Notes: generated by a model from the letters alone, not told the origin. 64,000 nt of DNA from Helicobacter sp. 13S00477-4 (GCF_002272785.1 NZ_MLAS01000005.1:47762-111761), one strand, 5' to 3'. Counted from the first letter of the stretch, positions 17,807-28,053 are shown. Numbers and translations are program-made.

Positions 17807-19509
17807 CAAATAACCTCCTGTAAATTTTTTTTAAACATGATTTTTATTTTGCACTCCGGACAACATTCAAGAGTTTTGATTTTAAGTTTATCCTCTGCAA
17901 ATATAGGGATCATAATAGATTTTATTTTTTCAATAGATTTTTTTGTAGCGAAGGCTTTTTTGCATTCAATACAATTGAATGTCTCATCTTGAGCTATTGT
18001 TTTATTTTCAAACCAATTTGGATTCAAGTCTATCCCACTGAGCTCTAAAGAAAGAGCATTTTCAGGACAAGAATCTATGCAATACCCACAAGTTGTACAT
18101 AAAGATGGATTGAATTGGAGTGAAAATTTTGAGGCATTTCCTTGCAAGCTACCAACGTTGCAAGCACCTACACAACTCATGCATAGAGTGCATTTGTCTT
18201 CTTGAATATGTATTTTTCCATAACGGATTAATTCTGCACTTTCTCCGCTTTTGACATTCCCATAATCATTGTTTTTTATGGCAAATCTTAGACGTTCTGC
18301 AAAATGCTGTCTTTTGTACTCATTAGGACTTATGGAGTAATGATAAGGTTGGATTTGTTCTATATTGGATATAAATTCATTAAGTTCAGAAGGTGTTTTA
18401 GCAATATAAAATCCAGTTTTTTGATAAATCTTTTGATAAATATCATTGATAAGTTTTATAGCTTCATTGCTAGGTTGTGAAATAATTTCAGAAAAATACA
18501 CACAAGAACTCCCGCTTTCTTGTAAGAGGGCTAAGATATGGTTTTCTGATAAGAATTTTTCTCTATTTATAATCAGAGGTGAGATGTGAGGAGGGATTTT
18601 AAAATTTTCAAGTTGGTTTAAAAATGGTTGAGCGATTAATAAAATTTGGGTATTTTGATAATATTTTAAAGCCTCATTAAAGGCTTGCATATTAAATGGA
18701 GCATAATCTAAAGAACCACTTGGACATACAGCAACACATGCTCCACAGCCAATGCAATCAAGCTGTGAAAAGCTTAGTTCCATTGATGAATCATCTTTAG
18801 TGATACCAAAGGTTGGACATACATTCGCACATTTATGACAATAACCTTGCCCATCTTTATTAGGTCTTCTATGAAAATATTGACAATTTTGAGTTTGATA
18901 AGTGATGGTTGTTTTGTAATGATAAGTGCCTACTCTTGAATTTAGTTTTTCTAAAAGTGTATATTCATCTTCATAATCACTTGCTTTTTCTACTCCCATA
19001 AAACGGATGAGGTTTTCATCTTCATAAAAAATAACTGCTTGAGCAAAAATGATTTTGCCAACTCCCTCATCAATTTTGACTCTAGCTTCAAATGCACCTA
19101 AACTACCTGAGATAGAGAGTATTTTATCTGGGCTAATTAAGCCTATTTCATAATGAAATTCTTTATAATCTTGCATAAAAGTTAAAAAACTTTCAGCCTC
19201 ATTCCCTTCGCCGATTATGAGTAGAGTCGGATTAACATGGGTCATAAAATCTCTTTCTGTGCCATAATCATATCGAGACATTCGTGAAAAATACATTCTT
19301 TTTATATTTTGGATTTTAATTTGTATTGAAGCCTGCGAATTTTTTAAATACCAATTGATTTCAGGGGCATAAATATCACAGTTGAAAGGATGATTTGAAA
19401 TAGTGGCATGGAAATTAGGAGAATCAGAAATCATAAGCCAATCTTCTTGCCCTTGTATTTGAAGTTTGAAGTTTGGATCATTGACAAATAGAAATTCACA
19501 GGAATTCAT
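17806..19509 (-). CDS. Polyferredoxin-like accessory protein of the fdh locus
   Basis: 567-residue cytoplasmic protein with four [4Fe-4S] ferredoxin motifs: C224/227/231 (with C209 nearby), C252/255/258/262, C440/443/446/450 and C471/474/477/481, and a C-terminal rubredoxin/zinc-ribbon pair (CIEC at 513-516, CCPEC at 549-553). The N-terminal ~200 residues match nothing I know. No signal or membrane segment. It is first in the minus-strand fdh operon, coupled to the TorD-like gene. Similar proteins accompany fdh in other Campylobacterota; a role in electron supply or sulfur/cofactor maturation is inferred. Confidence 0.8.
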   Translation of the reverse strand: MNSCEFLFVNDPNFKLQIQGQEDWLMISDSPNFHATISNHPFNCDIYAPEINWYLKNSQASIQIKIQNIKRMYFSRMSRYDYGTERDFMTHVNPTLLIIGEGNEAESFLTFMQDYKEFHYEIGLISPDKILSISGSLGAFEARVKIDEGVGKIIFAQAVIFYEDENLIRFMGVEKASDYEDEYTLLEKLNSRVGTYHYKTTITYQTQNCQYFHRRPNKDGQGYCHKCANVCPTFGITKDDSSMELSFSQLDCIGCGACVAVCPSGSLDYAPFNMQAFNEALKYYQNTQILLIAQPFLNQLENFKIPPHISPLIINREKFLSENHILALLQESGSSCVYFSEIISQPSNEAIKLINDIYQKIYQKTGFYIAKTPSELNEFISNIEQIQPYHYSISPNEYKRQHFAERLRFAIKNNDYGNVKSGESAELIRYGKIHIQEDKCTLCMSCVGACNVGSLQGNASKFSLQFNPSLCTTCGYCIDSCPENALSLELSGIDLNPNWFENKTIAQDETFNCIECKKAFATKKSIEKIKSIMIPIFAEDKLKIKTLECCPECKIKIMFKKNLQEVI

Positions 19510-19675
19510 ATTTAATTGCCTTACATTATCTCTTTGAGAATAATTATATATTGTTTATGTGGATTTTAAAAAAAGAATTATAGAGTTTTGTTTGGCTTAC
19601 AAGTTGGTATTGCAGTCATAATTTATGGAAAATTGACATAACGATAGTTTTTTATTCAATAAATGATTGACTAAC

Positions 19676-19703
19676 TTGAGGTATTTTTAAAACTTGATAA
19701 AAT
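19676..19703 (+). promoter_or_regulatory. Candidate fdhD promoter
   Basis: TTGAGG at 19676 and TAAAAT at 19698 are separated by 16 bases, 25 bases before the fdhD ATG. They lie in the 218-base divergent region 19510-19727, the largest gene-free gap of the window, which must also drive the minus-strand fdh genes; several TATAAT-like elements face that way but none stands out. Confidence 0.45.
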
Positions 19704-19727
19704 AGACAAAATTTTTAAAGGCAATGT

Positions 19728-20525
19728 ATGGCTGAAATACTAAAAAATATTTTAATCCATCGTTTTGATGGAGATGAAGTGTTCCTTAAAGAAGATATAG
19801 TGATTTTAGAAAATAGGGTGCATATTTGGCTAAATGGAGAAAAAATTATTTCTACAATGTGCATTCCTATGCAACAGGATGCCCATGCTGTAGGATTCCT
19901 ATTGAGTGAAGGAGTTATTGAGAGGGTAGAGGATATTTTCGAGTTAAAAATCGCAGCAGATGGTTTGAATGTTTTTATCCAAGCTAAAATTAATGAAAAT
20001 AATTTACAAAATCTTTATAAAGAAAAAACATTGGTTTCTGGTTGTGGTGGTGGTATAACAGGCAATACTCAAAATGTTATTGGTATTCCTTTTAATACAA
20101 GTGCATTAAAAATAAAAGCAAAACAGATTTCAAAGAACATTGCTTTGTTTTATAAAGAAAGTGAATTGTATTTGAAGACTGGTTGTGTGCATAAAGCGAT
20201 GTTGCTTTTTGAGGATGGTTTTAAGATAAGTAGTGAAGATATTGGCAGACATAATGCCATTGATAAAGTTGCAGGGAAGGCAAGATTGATAGGTTTAGAT
20301 ACTTCTATGGCAGTGTTGATGGTAAGTGGCAGGCTTAGTAGCGAGATGGTTATAAAGGCTGTGATGCATTCAGTCCCTATTGTTGTTTCTCGTACGGCTC
20401 CAACTTTTTTAGGTGTAAAGACAGCACAAATTCATGGGCTTACATTGATAGGATTTGCTAGAGGAAAGGCGATGAATATTTATACCCATCCTACAAGGGT
20501 TTTGGATTTTGACTCAAAGGAGTAG
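19728..20525 (+). CDS. fdhD: Formate dehydrogenase sulfurtransferase FdhD
   Basis: Transfers sulfur from a cysteine desulfurase to the bis-MGD cofactor, making FdhA active. 265 residues; the sulfur-carrying cysteine lies in SGCGGG (C106), which here has a single cysteine rather than the CxxC of some homologues. Other family blocks are the HAVGFLLSEG segment and the C-terminal SRTAPTFLGV. The cysteine desulfurase NifS encoded at 29571 could be the donor. It is divergent from the fdh accessory operon. Confidence 0.94.
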   Translation: MAEILKNILIHRFDGDEVFLKEDIVILENRVHIWLNGEKIISTMCIPMQQDAHAVGFLLSEGVIERVEDIFELKIAADGLNVFIQAKINENNLQNLYKEKTLVSGCGGGITGNTQNVIGIPFNTSALKIKAKQISKNIALFYKESELYLKTGCVHKAMLLFEDGFKISSEDIGRHNAIDKVAGKARLIGLDTSMAVLMVSGRLSSEMVIKAVMHSVPIVVSRTAPTFLGVKTAQIHGLTLIGFARGKAMNIYTHPTRVLDFDSKE

Positions 20526-20528
20526 AAA

Positions 20529-20867
20529 ATGGAGGCAAAAATAAAGATTTGGCTTGAAGATGAAAAAGGTAAAATGATTTTTGGAGATGGGAAAGCTAAT
20601 TTATTGCTTAAGATTGATGAATTAGGATCTATATCAAAGGCTGCAAGTGCTTGTGGTATTGATTATAAAAAAGCTTGGAATCATATTGATGTTTTGGAAC
20701 AAAGTATCAAAGAAGTTATTATCAAGAAAAAAGGAGGACGTTATGGAGGTGGTAGTGAACTTACTTTGAAAGGAAAAGAGCTGGTAAGTTCATATAAAAA
20801 GTTACGTGAAATTTTGAATAAAGAATGTCAAAAATATTATGAAAAGATTTTTGATATAAAATTTTAA
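20529..20867 (+). CDS. ModE N-terminal-type winged-helix regulator
   Basis: 112-residue DNA-binding protein resembling only the N-terminal domain of the molybdate regulator ModE: LLLKIDELGSISKAASACG is the first helix pair and DYKKAWNHIDVLEQS the recognition helix, with a GGRYGGGSELT wing. The molybdate-binding (MOP) domains are absent, so metal sensing, if any, works differently. It follows fdhD by three bases and is likely co-transcribed. Its stop region overlaps the end of the convergent cadA by four bases. Confidence 0.82.
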   Translation: MEAKIKIWLEDEKGKMIFGDGKANLLLKIDELGSISKAASACGIDYKKAWNHIDVLEQSIKEVIIKKKGGRYGGGSELTLKGKELVSSYKKLREILNKECQKYYEKIFDIKF

Positions 20868-22909
20868 ATCCTCATTGTTCTCATTGAGTTTGCTAAAGCA
20901 ATGAGTGCGACACCTACATCTCCAAAGACTGCTTCCCATAAATTAGCCAAACCAAAAACACCCAATACAATGAACACACCTTTAATAGCAAGGGCAAAAA
21001 TAATGTTTTGCCATATGATATTTTTAGTTTTTTTAGCAATTTTAAATGCTTTGACAATCGATAGGATTGAGTTATTTGTGATTATAATATCTGCATTTTC
21101 TTTACTTACATCACTCGCACCACCCATACTGATGCCTACATCTGCACTTGCTATTGTAGGGGCATCGTTGATACCATCACCGATGAAGGCACTTTTTGTA
21201 TTATTTTTTATTTTTTCTTGGAAAATTTTTGCTTTCTCTTCAGGGAGCAGATTGGCAAAGAATTTACAATCCAGTATATCAGCTGTTCTTTTTGTTGCAT
21301 AAGTATTATCACCACTTAAAATTGTGATGTTGTTGATTCCTATTGATTTGAGTTGTTCAATCCCATCTTTGGCATCTTCTTTGAGTTCATCAGAAATGAT
21401 AATATAGCCTATATAGTTCCCATTGAGTGCGACATGAACGACAGTACCTTCAATATCGCAATTATTATGTGGTATGTTGAATTTATGCAAGATTTTATCA
21501 TTCCCTGCAATGATAAGATTAGAATTACAAATTGTTTTGACTCCATAGCCACTGATTTCTTCATATTCATCAATATGGTGTGTATGGTGAGTGTCTATAT
21601 ATGCTTCTTTAATAGAAGCTGCAATTGGATGGTTGGAAAAAGTTTGTGCACAAGAAGCATGCCTTAAAACATCATTTTTTGTATAACCATTGTGTGGGAT
21701 GACTTGAGTGACTTTAAAAATTCCTTTTGTAAGTGTACCTGTTTTATCAAAAGCAATAGTTTTTACAAGACTCAAGGCTTCAAGATCATTAGCACCTTTG
21801 ATAAGTATACCATTTTTACTTGCTGCACCAATCCCGCCAAAATAACCTAATGGAACAGAAATTACAAGTGCACATGGGCAGCTCACCATTAATACCACTA
21901 ACCCCCTATAACCCCATTCTTCTAAACTTCCATAGTTCAATAAAGGTGGTAAAAATGCAATACATAAAGCGACAAAAAATACAATAGGCGTATAATACCT
22001 TGCGAATATTGTAATGAATTTTTCTGTTTGGGATTTTTTGCTTGCAGCACTTTGAACAAGTTCAATGATTTTTGCTACTGAAGAATTTTCATAGAGTTTT
22101 TCAACTTTTATTTCTAATACTCCTTGTAGATTGATGCTACCTCCTAGGACTTTTGTATCTTTTTTTACATTCAAAGGAATTGACTCTCCAGTGAGTATCT
22201 TTTGATCAATACTGCTTTCACCTTTAATCACAATGCCATCTGTGGGAATTTTTTCACCGGGTTTGATGATAAGTGTATCGCCTATTTGAAGTTCTTGAGG
22301 TTTTTTTTGGATGATTTTATTGCCTTTTTTGAGGTAAGCAATTTCAGGGGCGACAGCTAGTAATGATTTTATGGAAGCTTTAGATTTTGATACTGCAAGT
22401 TCTTGGAGGAATTCTCCTGTAGCAAAAAAGAGCATAACAGAAACAGCTTCTTCATATGCACCGATAAAAAATGCTGCAACAGTTGCTGTAAGCATCAAGA
22501 CATTTTCATCAAAAATATATCCTTTTTTGAAGTTTTGAATCGCACCTAAAAAGACATCTTTGCCTGAATACAAATAAACAAATCCTAAAATCCCATAAGC
22601 AATTGAATGTAGCCAATTTATTTGTGAAAAATGCAATAAGAAAATAGCGATAAAAAATAAAATAATAGGATAAATAATGTTGCTTAATTTTGGTTTTTGA
22701 TTATCTTCATTTTTTTGAGATATTTTTATATCAGGTTCAAGTTTTTTTAAGATAGAAGAGACTTTTTTAAAATCAGTAGTGTCAATATATAATGTATTGG
22801 TGGCAAAAGAAATTTTTGCTTCTTTCACTATATCTAGCTTATTAAGTTCTTTTTCAAGCCGATCGGCACAATCAGGACATTCTAAGTTCGAAATCTTGTA
22901 TTCTCGCAT
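20864..22909 (-). CDS. cadA: P1B-type heavy-metal ATPase (Cd/Zn/Co exporter, CadA-like)
   Basis: 681-residue metal-exporting P-type ATPase. N-terminal HMA domain with the metal-binding CxxC in LECPDCADRL; the transport motif SCPCALV (CPC) in the membrane, phosphorylation site DKTGTLTKG, and hinge GDGINDAP. The CPC motif and the similarity in order to HP0791 favour Zn/Cd/Co over copper, but a copper role cannot be excluded. ATG at 22909 was chosen over an in-frame TTG six bases upstream because AAGAG is well spaced from it. An AT-rich inverted repeat overlaps its likely promoter. Confidence 0.9.
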   Translation of the reverse strand: MREYKISNLECPDCADRLEKELNKLDIVKEAKISFATNTLYIDTTDFKKVSSILKKLEPDIKISQKNEDNQKPKLSNIIYPIILFFIAIFLLHFSQINWLHSIAYGILGFVYLYSGKDVFLGAIQNFKKGYIFDENVLMLTATVAAFFIGAYEEAVSVMLFFATGEFLQELAVSKSKASIKSLLAVAPEIAYLKKGNKIIQKKPQELQIGDTLIIKPGEKIPTDGIVIKGESSIDQKILTGESIPLNVKKDTKVLGGSINLQGVLEIKVEKLYENSSVAKIIELVQSAASKKSQTEKFITIFARYYTPIVFFVALCIAFLPPLLNYGSLEEWGYRGLVVLMVSCPCALVISVPLGYFGGIGAASKNGILIKGANDLEALSLVKTIAFDKTGTLTKGIFKVTQVIPHNGYTKNDVLRHASCAQTFSNHPIAASIKEAYIDTHHTHHIDEYEEISGYGVKTICNSNLIIAGNDKILHKFNIPHNNCDIEGTVVHVALNGNYIGYIIISDELKEDAKDGIEQLKSIGINNITILSGDNTYATKRTADILDCKFFANLLPEEKAKIFQEKIKNNTKSAFIGDGINDAPTIASADVGISMGGASDVSKENADIIITNNSILSIVKAFKIAKKTKNIIWQNIIFALAIKGVFIVLGVFGLANLWEAVFGDVGVALIALANSMRTMRI

Positions 22910-22933
22910 TTTCAACTCTTTAAATTATAATAG

Positions 22934-22958
22934 TTATTATTATAATTTTTTATAATAA
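22934..22958. promoter_or_regulatory. Inverted repeat at the cadA promoter
   Basis: TTATTAT-N11-ATAATAA, a perfect seven-base inverted repeat centred about 37 bases upstream of the cadA ATG. It covers a TATAAT -10 candidate (22944-22939, minus strand). The layout resembles a repressor site and loosely resembles NikR boxes of Helicobacter, but such repeats can arise by chance in sequence this rich in A and T. Confidence 0.35.
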
Positions 22959-22967
22959 ATAAAATGA

Positions 22968-24479
22968 TTAAGTTTTACGATAACTTAAGCTTTCTAATAA
23001 ATGTGTTTTGCCAATCAATTCGCTACCATCTAAATCAGCAATGGTACGGGAAACTTTTTTGATTTTTTGGATAGAACGTTCTGAAAAATTAAAACGTAGG
23101 ATTGCTTGAGAAAGAAGAGTTTGGGCTTCATTTTCAAGGATACAAAATTTTTGGACTTCTTTTTCATTCAATTTGCCATTAAATTTTTTTTGTTTCCGTG
23201 ATATTTGTAGTTTAAAAGCTTTAAATATTTGTTCTTGCATTTGCTTAGAAGTGATAGTTGATTTGGCATCTTCTTGGGTTTCATTCATTTGTATGAATAA
23301 ATCAATCCTATCAATGAAGGGTTCACTCAAACGATTTTTATAAGATTGTATTTCTTTCTCTTGACAACGGCAGCTTTTATGTTTGCTGAGTAAATTTCCG
23401 CATGGACAAGGATTTTGAGCGCCTATAAAAAGAAATGAAGTATCATATTGGATTTTGCTTTGGACTCTTGAGATAGTAAGATGGTTATTTTCAAGAGGTT
23501 CACGTAAGGATTCAAGGATATCTTTTTTAAAATGGGGCAATTCATCAAAAAATAAAATCCCTTGATGGGCAAGGGCAATTTCTCCAGGTTTAGGTTCTGA
23601 TTGAGTTGCTGAACCTAAAATACTTGATTTTGAAGCACTTTGATGAGGATTCCTAAAACTCCTAAATGGACTATAAAATGCTTCTTGTTGATTTAAGGTT
23701 TGGATTTTTACAGATTCTATCATTTCTTTGAGTGTGAGGGGAGGTAAAATATAACGCATTCGTTTTGCGATCATGCTTTTGCCACATCCTGGACTTCCTT
23801 CAAAAATAATATTGTGAAAGCCACTCGCAGCTATTATGGCAGCTCTTTTAGCCATATCTTGACCCTTAACTTCAGAAAAATCTAATTCAAACTCAGTTGG
23901 ATAATAATAATGTTCATTATCAATTAAAAAGGATGCAAAATCCAGTTCTTTTTTATAAGTATCGGGGATTGGGGATTCTTCTTTGAGAATTTCTAGAGCT
24001 TCATTAATATGGTCAACATAATAAAAATTTAGATTAGGTATCAAGCAAAATAAGTCTCTACCGCCTTTTGGAACAATTATATTTGCTTGAGGATATAAAA
24101 GAGCAATATCTAATAAAATTGGGTAGATATTGTCATTGTGTTTGATTTTTCCATCTAAGCCTAATTCACCGAATGCAAACCATTTTTCTAGAATAATATT
24201 TTCTTTTTGCAAAGCAATTAAAATTGCAATTGGCAGGTCAAAATGACTGCCACTTTTTGGGAAATCAGAAGGGGAAAGATTGATGATGATTTTTAATGGA
24301 GGAAAATTAAATCCATTATTTTGTAAAGCAGAGTGAACCCTTTGTTTTGCTTCTTGAATTGCATTATTTGCAAGCCCTGAAATAATAAATCCAGGCAATC
24401 CTCTGCTAAAGGTTGCTTCTACTTCAACGATTTTTGCCGAGATTCCAAATTTTGTAGCACATAAGATTTTATTAACCAT
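22968..24479 (-). CDS. comM: Magnesium-chelatase-like competence protein ComM/YifB
   Basis: 503 residues of the YifB/ComM AAA+ family, a helicase that promotes branch migration during natural transformation. The N-terminal Lon-protease-like fold holds INLSPSDFPKSGSHFDLPIA; the AAA+ core has Walker A FEGSPGCGKSM and Walker B ILFFDELPHF. A four-cysteine group (NPCPCGNLLSKHKSCRC) typical of the family follows. Equivalent to HP0792. It lies 20 bases downstream of def on the minus strand. Confidence 0.93.
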   Translation of the reverse strand: MVNKILCATKFGISAKIVEVEATFSRGLPGFIISGLANNAIQEAKQRVHSALQNNGFNFPPLKIIINLSPSDFPKSGSHFDLPIAILIALQKENIILEKWFAFGELGLDGKIKHNDNIYPILLDIALLYPQANIIVPKGGRDLFCLIPNLNFYYVDHINEALEILKEESPIPDTYKKELDFASFLIDNEHYYYPTEFELDFSEVKGQDMAKRAAIIAASGFHNIIFEGSPGCGKSMIAKRMRYILPPLTLKEMIESVKIQTLNQQEAFYSPFRSFRNPHQSASKSSILGSATQSEPKPGEIALAHQGILFFDELPHFKKDILESLREPLENNHLTISRVQSKIQYDTSFLFIGAQNPCPCGNLLSKHKSCRCQEKEIQSYKNRLSEPFIDRIDLFIQMNETQEDAKSTITSKQMQEQIFKAFKLQISRKQKKFNGKLNEKEVQKFCILENEAQTLLSQAILRFNFSERSIQKIKKVSRTIADLDGSELIGKTHLLESLSYRKT

Positions 24480-24499
24480 TTTTATACTTTCTTAAAAAA

Positions 24500-25021
24500 C
24501 TATTTTATATCTTTTTGGATTTTTTTGAGTTCTTTTTCAAATTTTTTACGTTTTAAAATTGGAAGTTTATCAATAAATAAAGTTCCATTCAAATGATCAA
24601 CTTCGTGCTGGATAGCGATTGCTAAGAGTCCTTCGCCTTTTAAGATTTTTCTCTCTCCATAACGATCTTGATAGGCTAGTGTGATTTTTTCAAATCTATC
24701 AACTTCTTCGTAAAATTCAGGTATAGATAGGCAACCTTCGTTCCATTTAATAGAACCTTCTTTTTTTAAGAAAACAGGATTGATGATTTCAAACAAATTT
24801 TTTTTATCAATTACTTCATTTTCTTCATCTGGAATATTTATGATAAAGATTTTTTTAGGAATACCTACTTGTATGGCAGCAAGCCCTACACCATTTTTTT
24901 GACTCATTGTTTCATACATATCATCTAGGAATTGATGAAGGTCTTTATCAAATTTTTCGACTTCTTGAGAGGGGGTTCTGAGGATTTTGTTGGGGTATTT
25001 TAGGATATCTAAAATAGCCAT
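24500..25021 (-). CDS. def: Peptide deformylase
   Basis: Removes the N-formyl group from nascent proteins; 173 residues. The three metal-site motifs are present: [18 protein letters not shown] (metal-binding Cys) and QHEVDHLNG (HExxH). Length is normal for type I enzymes. The ATG at 25021 overlaps the last base of the GGDEF-like gene, so the two are translationally coupled. Confidence 0.96.
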   Translation of the reverse strand: MAILDILKYPNKILRTPSQEVEKFDKDLHQFLDDMYETMSQKNGVGLAAIQVGIPKKIFIINIPDEENEVIDKKNLFEIINPVFLKKEGSIKWNEGCLSIPEFYEEVDRFEKITLAYQDRYGERKILKGEGLLAIAIQHEVDHLNGTLFIDKLPILKRKKFEKELKKIQKDIK

Positions 25022-26091
25022 TATACCTCATCTCCAGGAAAGATTTTGTAACTTATTTTTTCATCAAGGGCATTTTGAAGTGCAGAAAGGGCAGCATTTA
25101 AAGAATCTTGAGCATTTCTTTGGGGGGATATTTTCGCTACTCCTACAGAAACTTCCAAAGAAATATCTTTATCTCCTAAAAATAAGCTTGTTGCTTTAAT
25201 GGATTGAACAAATCTCTCTGTTGCCTTTGTTGCACTTTCTATGTTGGAGTATTTTAGCCCTACACCAAAGATACCATCTCCAAGATACCCAATAATGTCA
25301 CTTCGCCTTGAATTCTTTAAAAGTAATTTAGCAATGCTTTTGAACAATACCATTTGGGTTGCTTTATCGGAGTCATCTTGAATATTTTTTGATAAAGCCA
25401 TTACCAAAACACTAGATGAATGTGTAAATTCTTCCATTATTTTGTTTTCTCGTTCAATCAGATTCATAAAATAACGTTTATTATAGATGCCAAATCGTGA
25501 ATCATAAATAGTGCTTTGATTGATATCTGAAATAATTTTAGAAGTTTTTTGATAAAGGTCTTTGATTTGATCTAATTGTGAAGCAGTGATAGAGTTTACT
25601 TTTTCAATATCTTTTACAAATAGTTCAATGGCACTGTTTAAGGCAATTTTGTTATCAATTTTTTCAATCCCTTTAACATGTTTATCAGTGATACTTTGCA
25701 TTAACTGAAGATTTTTATACAATATGGCTATAAAATCTAAAATGTGTTTAATATTTTTGAAACCATCTTTTACATTTTTCTCAAATGTAACAGCCCTTTC
25801 TTCAGTGATTGATTGTAAGTCAATTACATTTTCTATTTTTTGTCTAAATGATGCTTCTTCTTTTTCCAATAATCGTTCAAAATATAATTGATAGTTTCCT
25901 GGAAACGCAGGAAGATCTTCTTGTTCAAGTTGTTTCACGGTATCATATGCAATTTCGCTAACTTTTTTTGTGATTTGATCTTCAATTTCAAAACTATCAT
26001 TCTGGTTTGTTTCTATATTATTAGGGTCAAGTTTTCCAAAAAATATATTGCTTCCAAAATCTGATGGTTCTTCTTTTATAATTTTTGCCAT
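25021..26091 (-). CDS. Degenerate GGDEF-domain protein
   Basis: 356 residues. The C-terminal ~160 residues have the diguanylate-cyclase fold ([16 protein letters not shown] opening, VGVAKISP closing), but the active-site loop reads YLGDGIFG (269-276) where catalytic enzymes have GGDEF or GGEEF; the catalytic acidic residue after Asp and the first Gly are missing. It is therefore probably inactive as a cyclase and may bind nucleotide or a partner. The N-terminal half is helical, likely a coiled coil, without membrane segments. It sits between clpP and def in an otherwise protein-quality-control operon. Confidence 0.85.
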   Translation of the reverse strand: MAKIIKEEPSDFGSNIFFGKLDPNNIETNQNDSFEIEDQITKKVSEIAYDTVKQLEQEDLPAFPGNYQLYFERLLEKEEASFRQKIENVIDLQSITEERAVTFEKNVKDGFKNIKHILDFIAILYKNLQLMQSITDKHVKGIEKIDNKIALNSAIELFVKDIEKVNSITASQLDQIKDLYQKTSKIISDINQSTIYDSRFGIYNKRYFMNLIERENKIMEEFTHSSSVLVMALSKNIQDDSDKATQMVLFKSIAKLLLKNSRRSDIIGYLGDGIFGVGLKYSNIESATKATERFVQSIKATSLFLGDKDISLEVSVGVAKISPQRNAQDSLNAALSALQNALDEKISYKIFPGDEV

Positions 26092-26110
26092 TTGTAGCCT
26101 CTTTATAAGA

Positions 26111-26698
26111 TTATTTTAAACTTTTTTCAAGTATTTTGTCTATTATGCCATAATTTTTTGCTTCTTGTGCACTCATAAAAAAATCTCTTTCAGTATCTTG
26201 AGATATTTTTTTTAAAGTTTTAGATGTATTTTTTGCCATAATTTCATTTAAAATATTTTTTAAACGTAAAATTTCTTTGGCTTGTATCTCAATATCACTT
26301 GCTTGTCCTTGTGCACCTCCAAGGGGTTGGTGTATCATTATCCTGGAATTGGGCAAAGAGTATCGTTTGCCTTTTGTGCCACAACTCAGAAGAAATGCTC
26401 CTGCTGATGCTGCTTGACCAATGCAAATTGTGCAGATATTAGGTCGAATATAATTCATTGTGTCATAAATACTGAAAGCACTTGTTATCACACCGCCTGG
26501 AGAATTGATATATAAATTGATATCTTTTTCTGGATCTTCGGCTTCCAAGAATAATAATTGTGCTACAATAGATGAAGCAACCATATCATTGATCTCGCCA
26601 CTTAATAGGATAATACGATCTTTAAGGAGTCTTGAATAAATATCATAACTCCTTTCGCCTCTGCCAGTTTTTTCAATTACATAGGGGATATAATTCAT
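26111..26698 (-). CDS. clpP: ATP-dependent Clp protease proteolytic subunit
   Basis: 195 residues, serine peptidase subunit that works with ClpX/ClpA. The catalytic serine lies in [11 protein letters not shown], the histidine in MIHQPLGG, and the aspartate in the [12 protein letters not shown] block. The N-terminal [20 protein letters not shown] is the standard start of the mature enzyme. It abuts tig (one-base overlap), the conserved tig-clpP pairing. Confidence 0.97.
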   Translation of the reverse strand: MNYIPYVIEKTGRGERSYDIYSRLLKDRIILLSGEINDMVASSIVAQLLFLEAEDPEKDINLYINSPGGVITSAFSIYDTMNYIRPNICTICIGQAASAGAFLLSCGTKGKRYSLPNSRIMIHQPLGGAQGQASDIEIQAKEILRLKNILNEIMAKNTSKTLKKISQDTERDFFMSAQEAKNYGIIDKILEKSLK

Positions 26699-28053
26699 TA
26701 TTCTGCCTTATCTTTTGTTTTTTTGGCTTTTTTTTCAGGTTTTGGCGTTTGGTTTGAATTATTAAGTTTTTTGTCTAAGAGGTGTGAAAGGATTTTATCT
26801 TCTATCATTGCCATTTTCATTGCTGGCAAGAGATTATTTTTTTGGTAATAATCAATAGTGTCTTTTGGATTTTGTCCATTCATCATTGATTCATAATAAA
26901 TGGTTTGTAGGACTTCATTATCTTCAACACTGATTTTTTCTTGTTTGGATAGGGCATTGATGATAAAAGTTATTTTAACACTTTTTTCTGCTTGTTCTCG
27001 GAAAGTTTCACGTTTTTGTTGAGCTTTTTTAGTGTCGGATTTGAGTATTTCAAGTTCTTTTTCTTCTATTGTATTGAGGGCATTTCTAAATAACAAATCC
27101 ATTTCTTGTTCGATGATGAGATCAGGTAGGTCAAATTTAAATGATTTATCAAGATTTTCAATCACTTTTCCTTTGAGTTCCTCATTATATATCTTAGTTT
27201 TGCTTTCAAGTTCAAGTTGTTCTTTTATTTTTTCTTTCAATAACTCTAAAGTAGGTTGTTTTTCTTGAGGCAATAAGGATTTCACTAGATTATCATCAAT
27301 TTTTGGAGTTTCTTTGACTTGGATTTTATTTAGTTTTACTTTGAAGGTAGCAGGTTTTCCGGCAAGATCTTTGGAATGATAGTCTTGAGGAAAATCGACA
27401 TTGATTTCTTTTTCTTCGCCAGTTTTCATCCCTATGAGGGCATCTTCAAATCCAGGCATGAATTGGTTACTCCCAATGAGTAGATCAAAATTTTCTGCTT
27501 TACCGCCTTCAAAAGCTTTGTTGTCAATAAAACCTTCAAAATTGATATTGGCAATATTGCCTTTTGAAAGTTTTTTGTCTTTTTTAGCTTCAATAAGGGG
27601 TGTTTTTGATTTGGCTACTTCTTCAAGTCTGATTTCTATTTCTTTTTCGGTAATTTTTTTGAGTTTGACTTCAGGGATACATTCAGGAACGTTGTCAAGT
27701 TTAAAATCTGGATTCAAGCTTATTTTAATTTCTAAATCAATAGAATTTTCTTTTTTATCAAACTTCGTTATAATAGGATCACCAATGATTTCTTTTGGTT
27801 CTATATTGAGTTCTTTTAAGGCTTCTGAAAGGATTTCTTGCACTGCTTCTTTTTGAGCATCTTGTTCAATATTTTCTTTATATCTTGATTTGATAACATT
27901 TAAGGGTACTTTTCCTTTTCTGAATCCATCTAATTTGATATTTTTACTGATTTTAGTTGCTATTTTATTAAGCTTACTTTCCATATCTTTTGTAAGTAAA
28001 GTTGCAGTTACGCAAGCATTTGCAGTATTAATTCTTTTTGTCTGTAAATTCAT
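26698..28053 (-). CDS. tig: Trigger factor (ribosome-associated chaperone, PPIase)
   Basis: 451 residues: N-terminal ribosome-binding domain with the GFRKGKVP signature, an FKBP-type prolyl isomerase domain (about 155-240, with [16 protein letters not shown]), and a helical C-terminal chaperone domain. The start at 28053 follows AAGGA; an upstream in-frame ATG at 28068 gives an atypical N-terminus. A Lys-rich tail ([11 protein letters not shown]) ends the protein. Divergent from fliI. Confidence 0.95.
   Translation of the reverse strand: MNLQTKRINTANACVTATLLTKDMESKLNKIATKISKNIKLDGFRKGKVPLNVIKSRYKENIEQDAQKEAVQEILSEALKELNIEPKEIIGDPIITKFDKKENSIDLEIKISLNPDFKLDNVPECIPEVKLKKITEKEIEIRLEEVAKSKTPLIEAKKDKKLSKGNIANINFEGFIDNKAFEGGKAENFDLLIGSNQFMPGFEDALIGMKTGEEKEINVDFPQDYHSKDLAGKPATFKVKLNKIQVKETPKIDDNLVKSLLPQEKQPTLELLKEKIKEQLELESKTKIYNEELKGKVIENLDKSFKFDLPDLIIEQEMDLLFRNALNTIEEKELEILKSDTKKAQQKRETFREQAEKSVKITFIINALSKQEKISVEDNEVLQTIYYESMMNGQNPKDTIDYYQKNNLLPAMKMAMIEDKILSHLLDKKLNNSNQTPKPEKKAKKTKDKAE

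Noticed and set aside
27032..27856. Long open frames opposite tig and in other genes (for example 27401-27856)
   Set aside because: They lie fully inside well-supported genes on the other strand, have no ribosome sites or homology, and arise from the codon bias of AT-rich genes.
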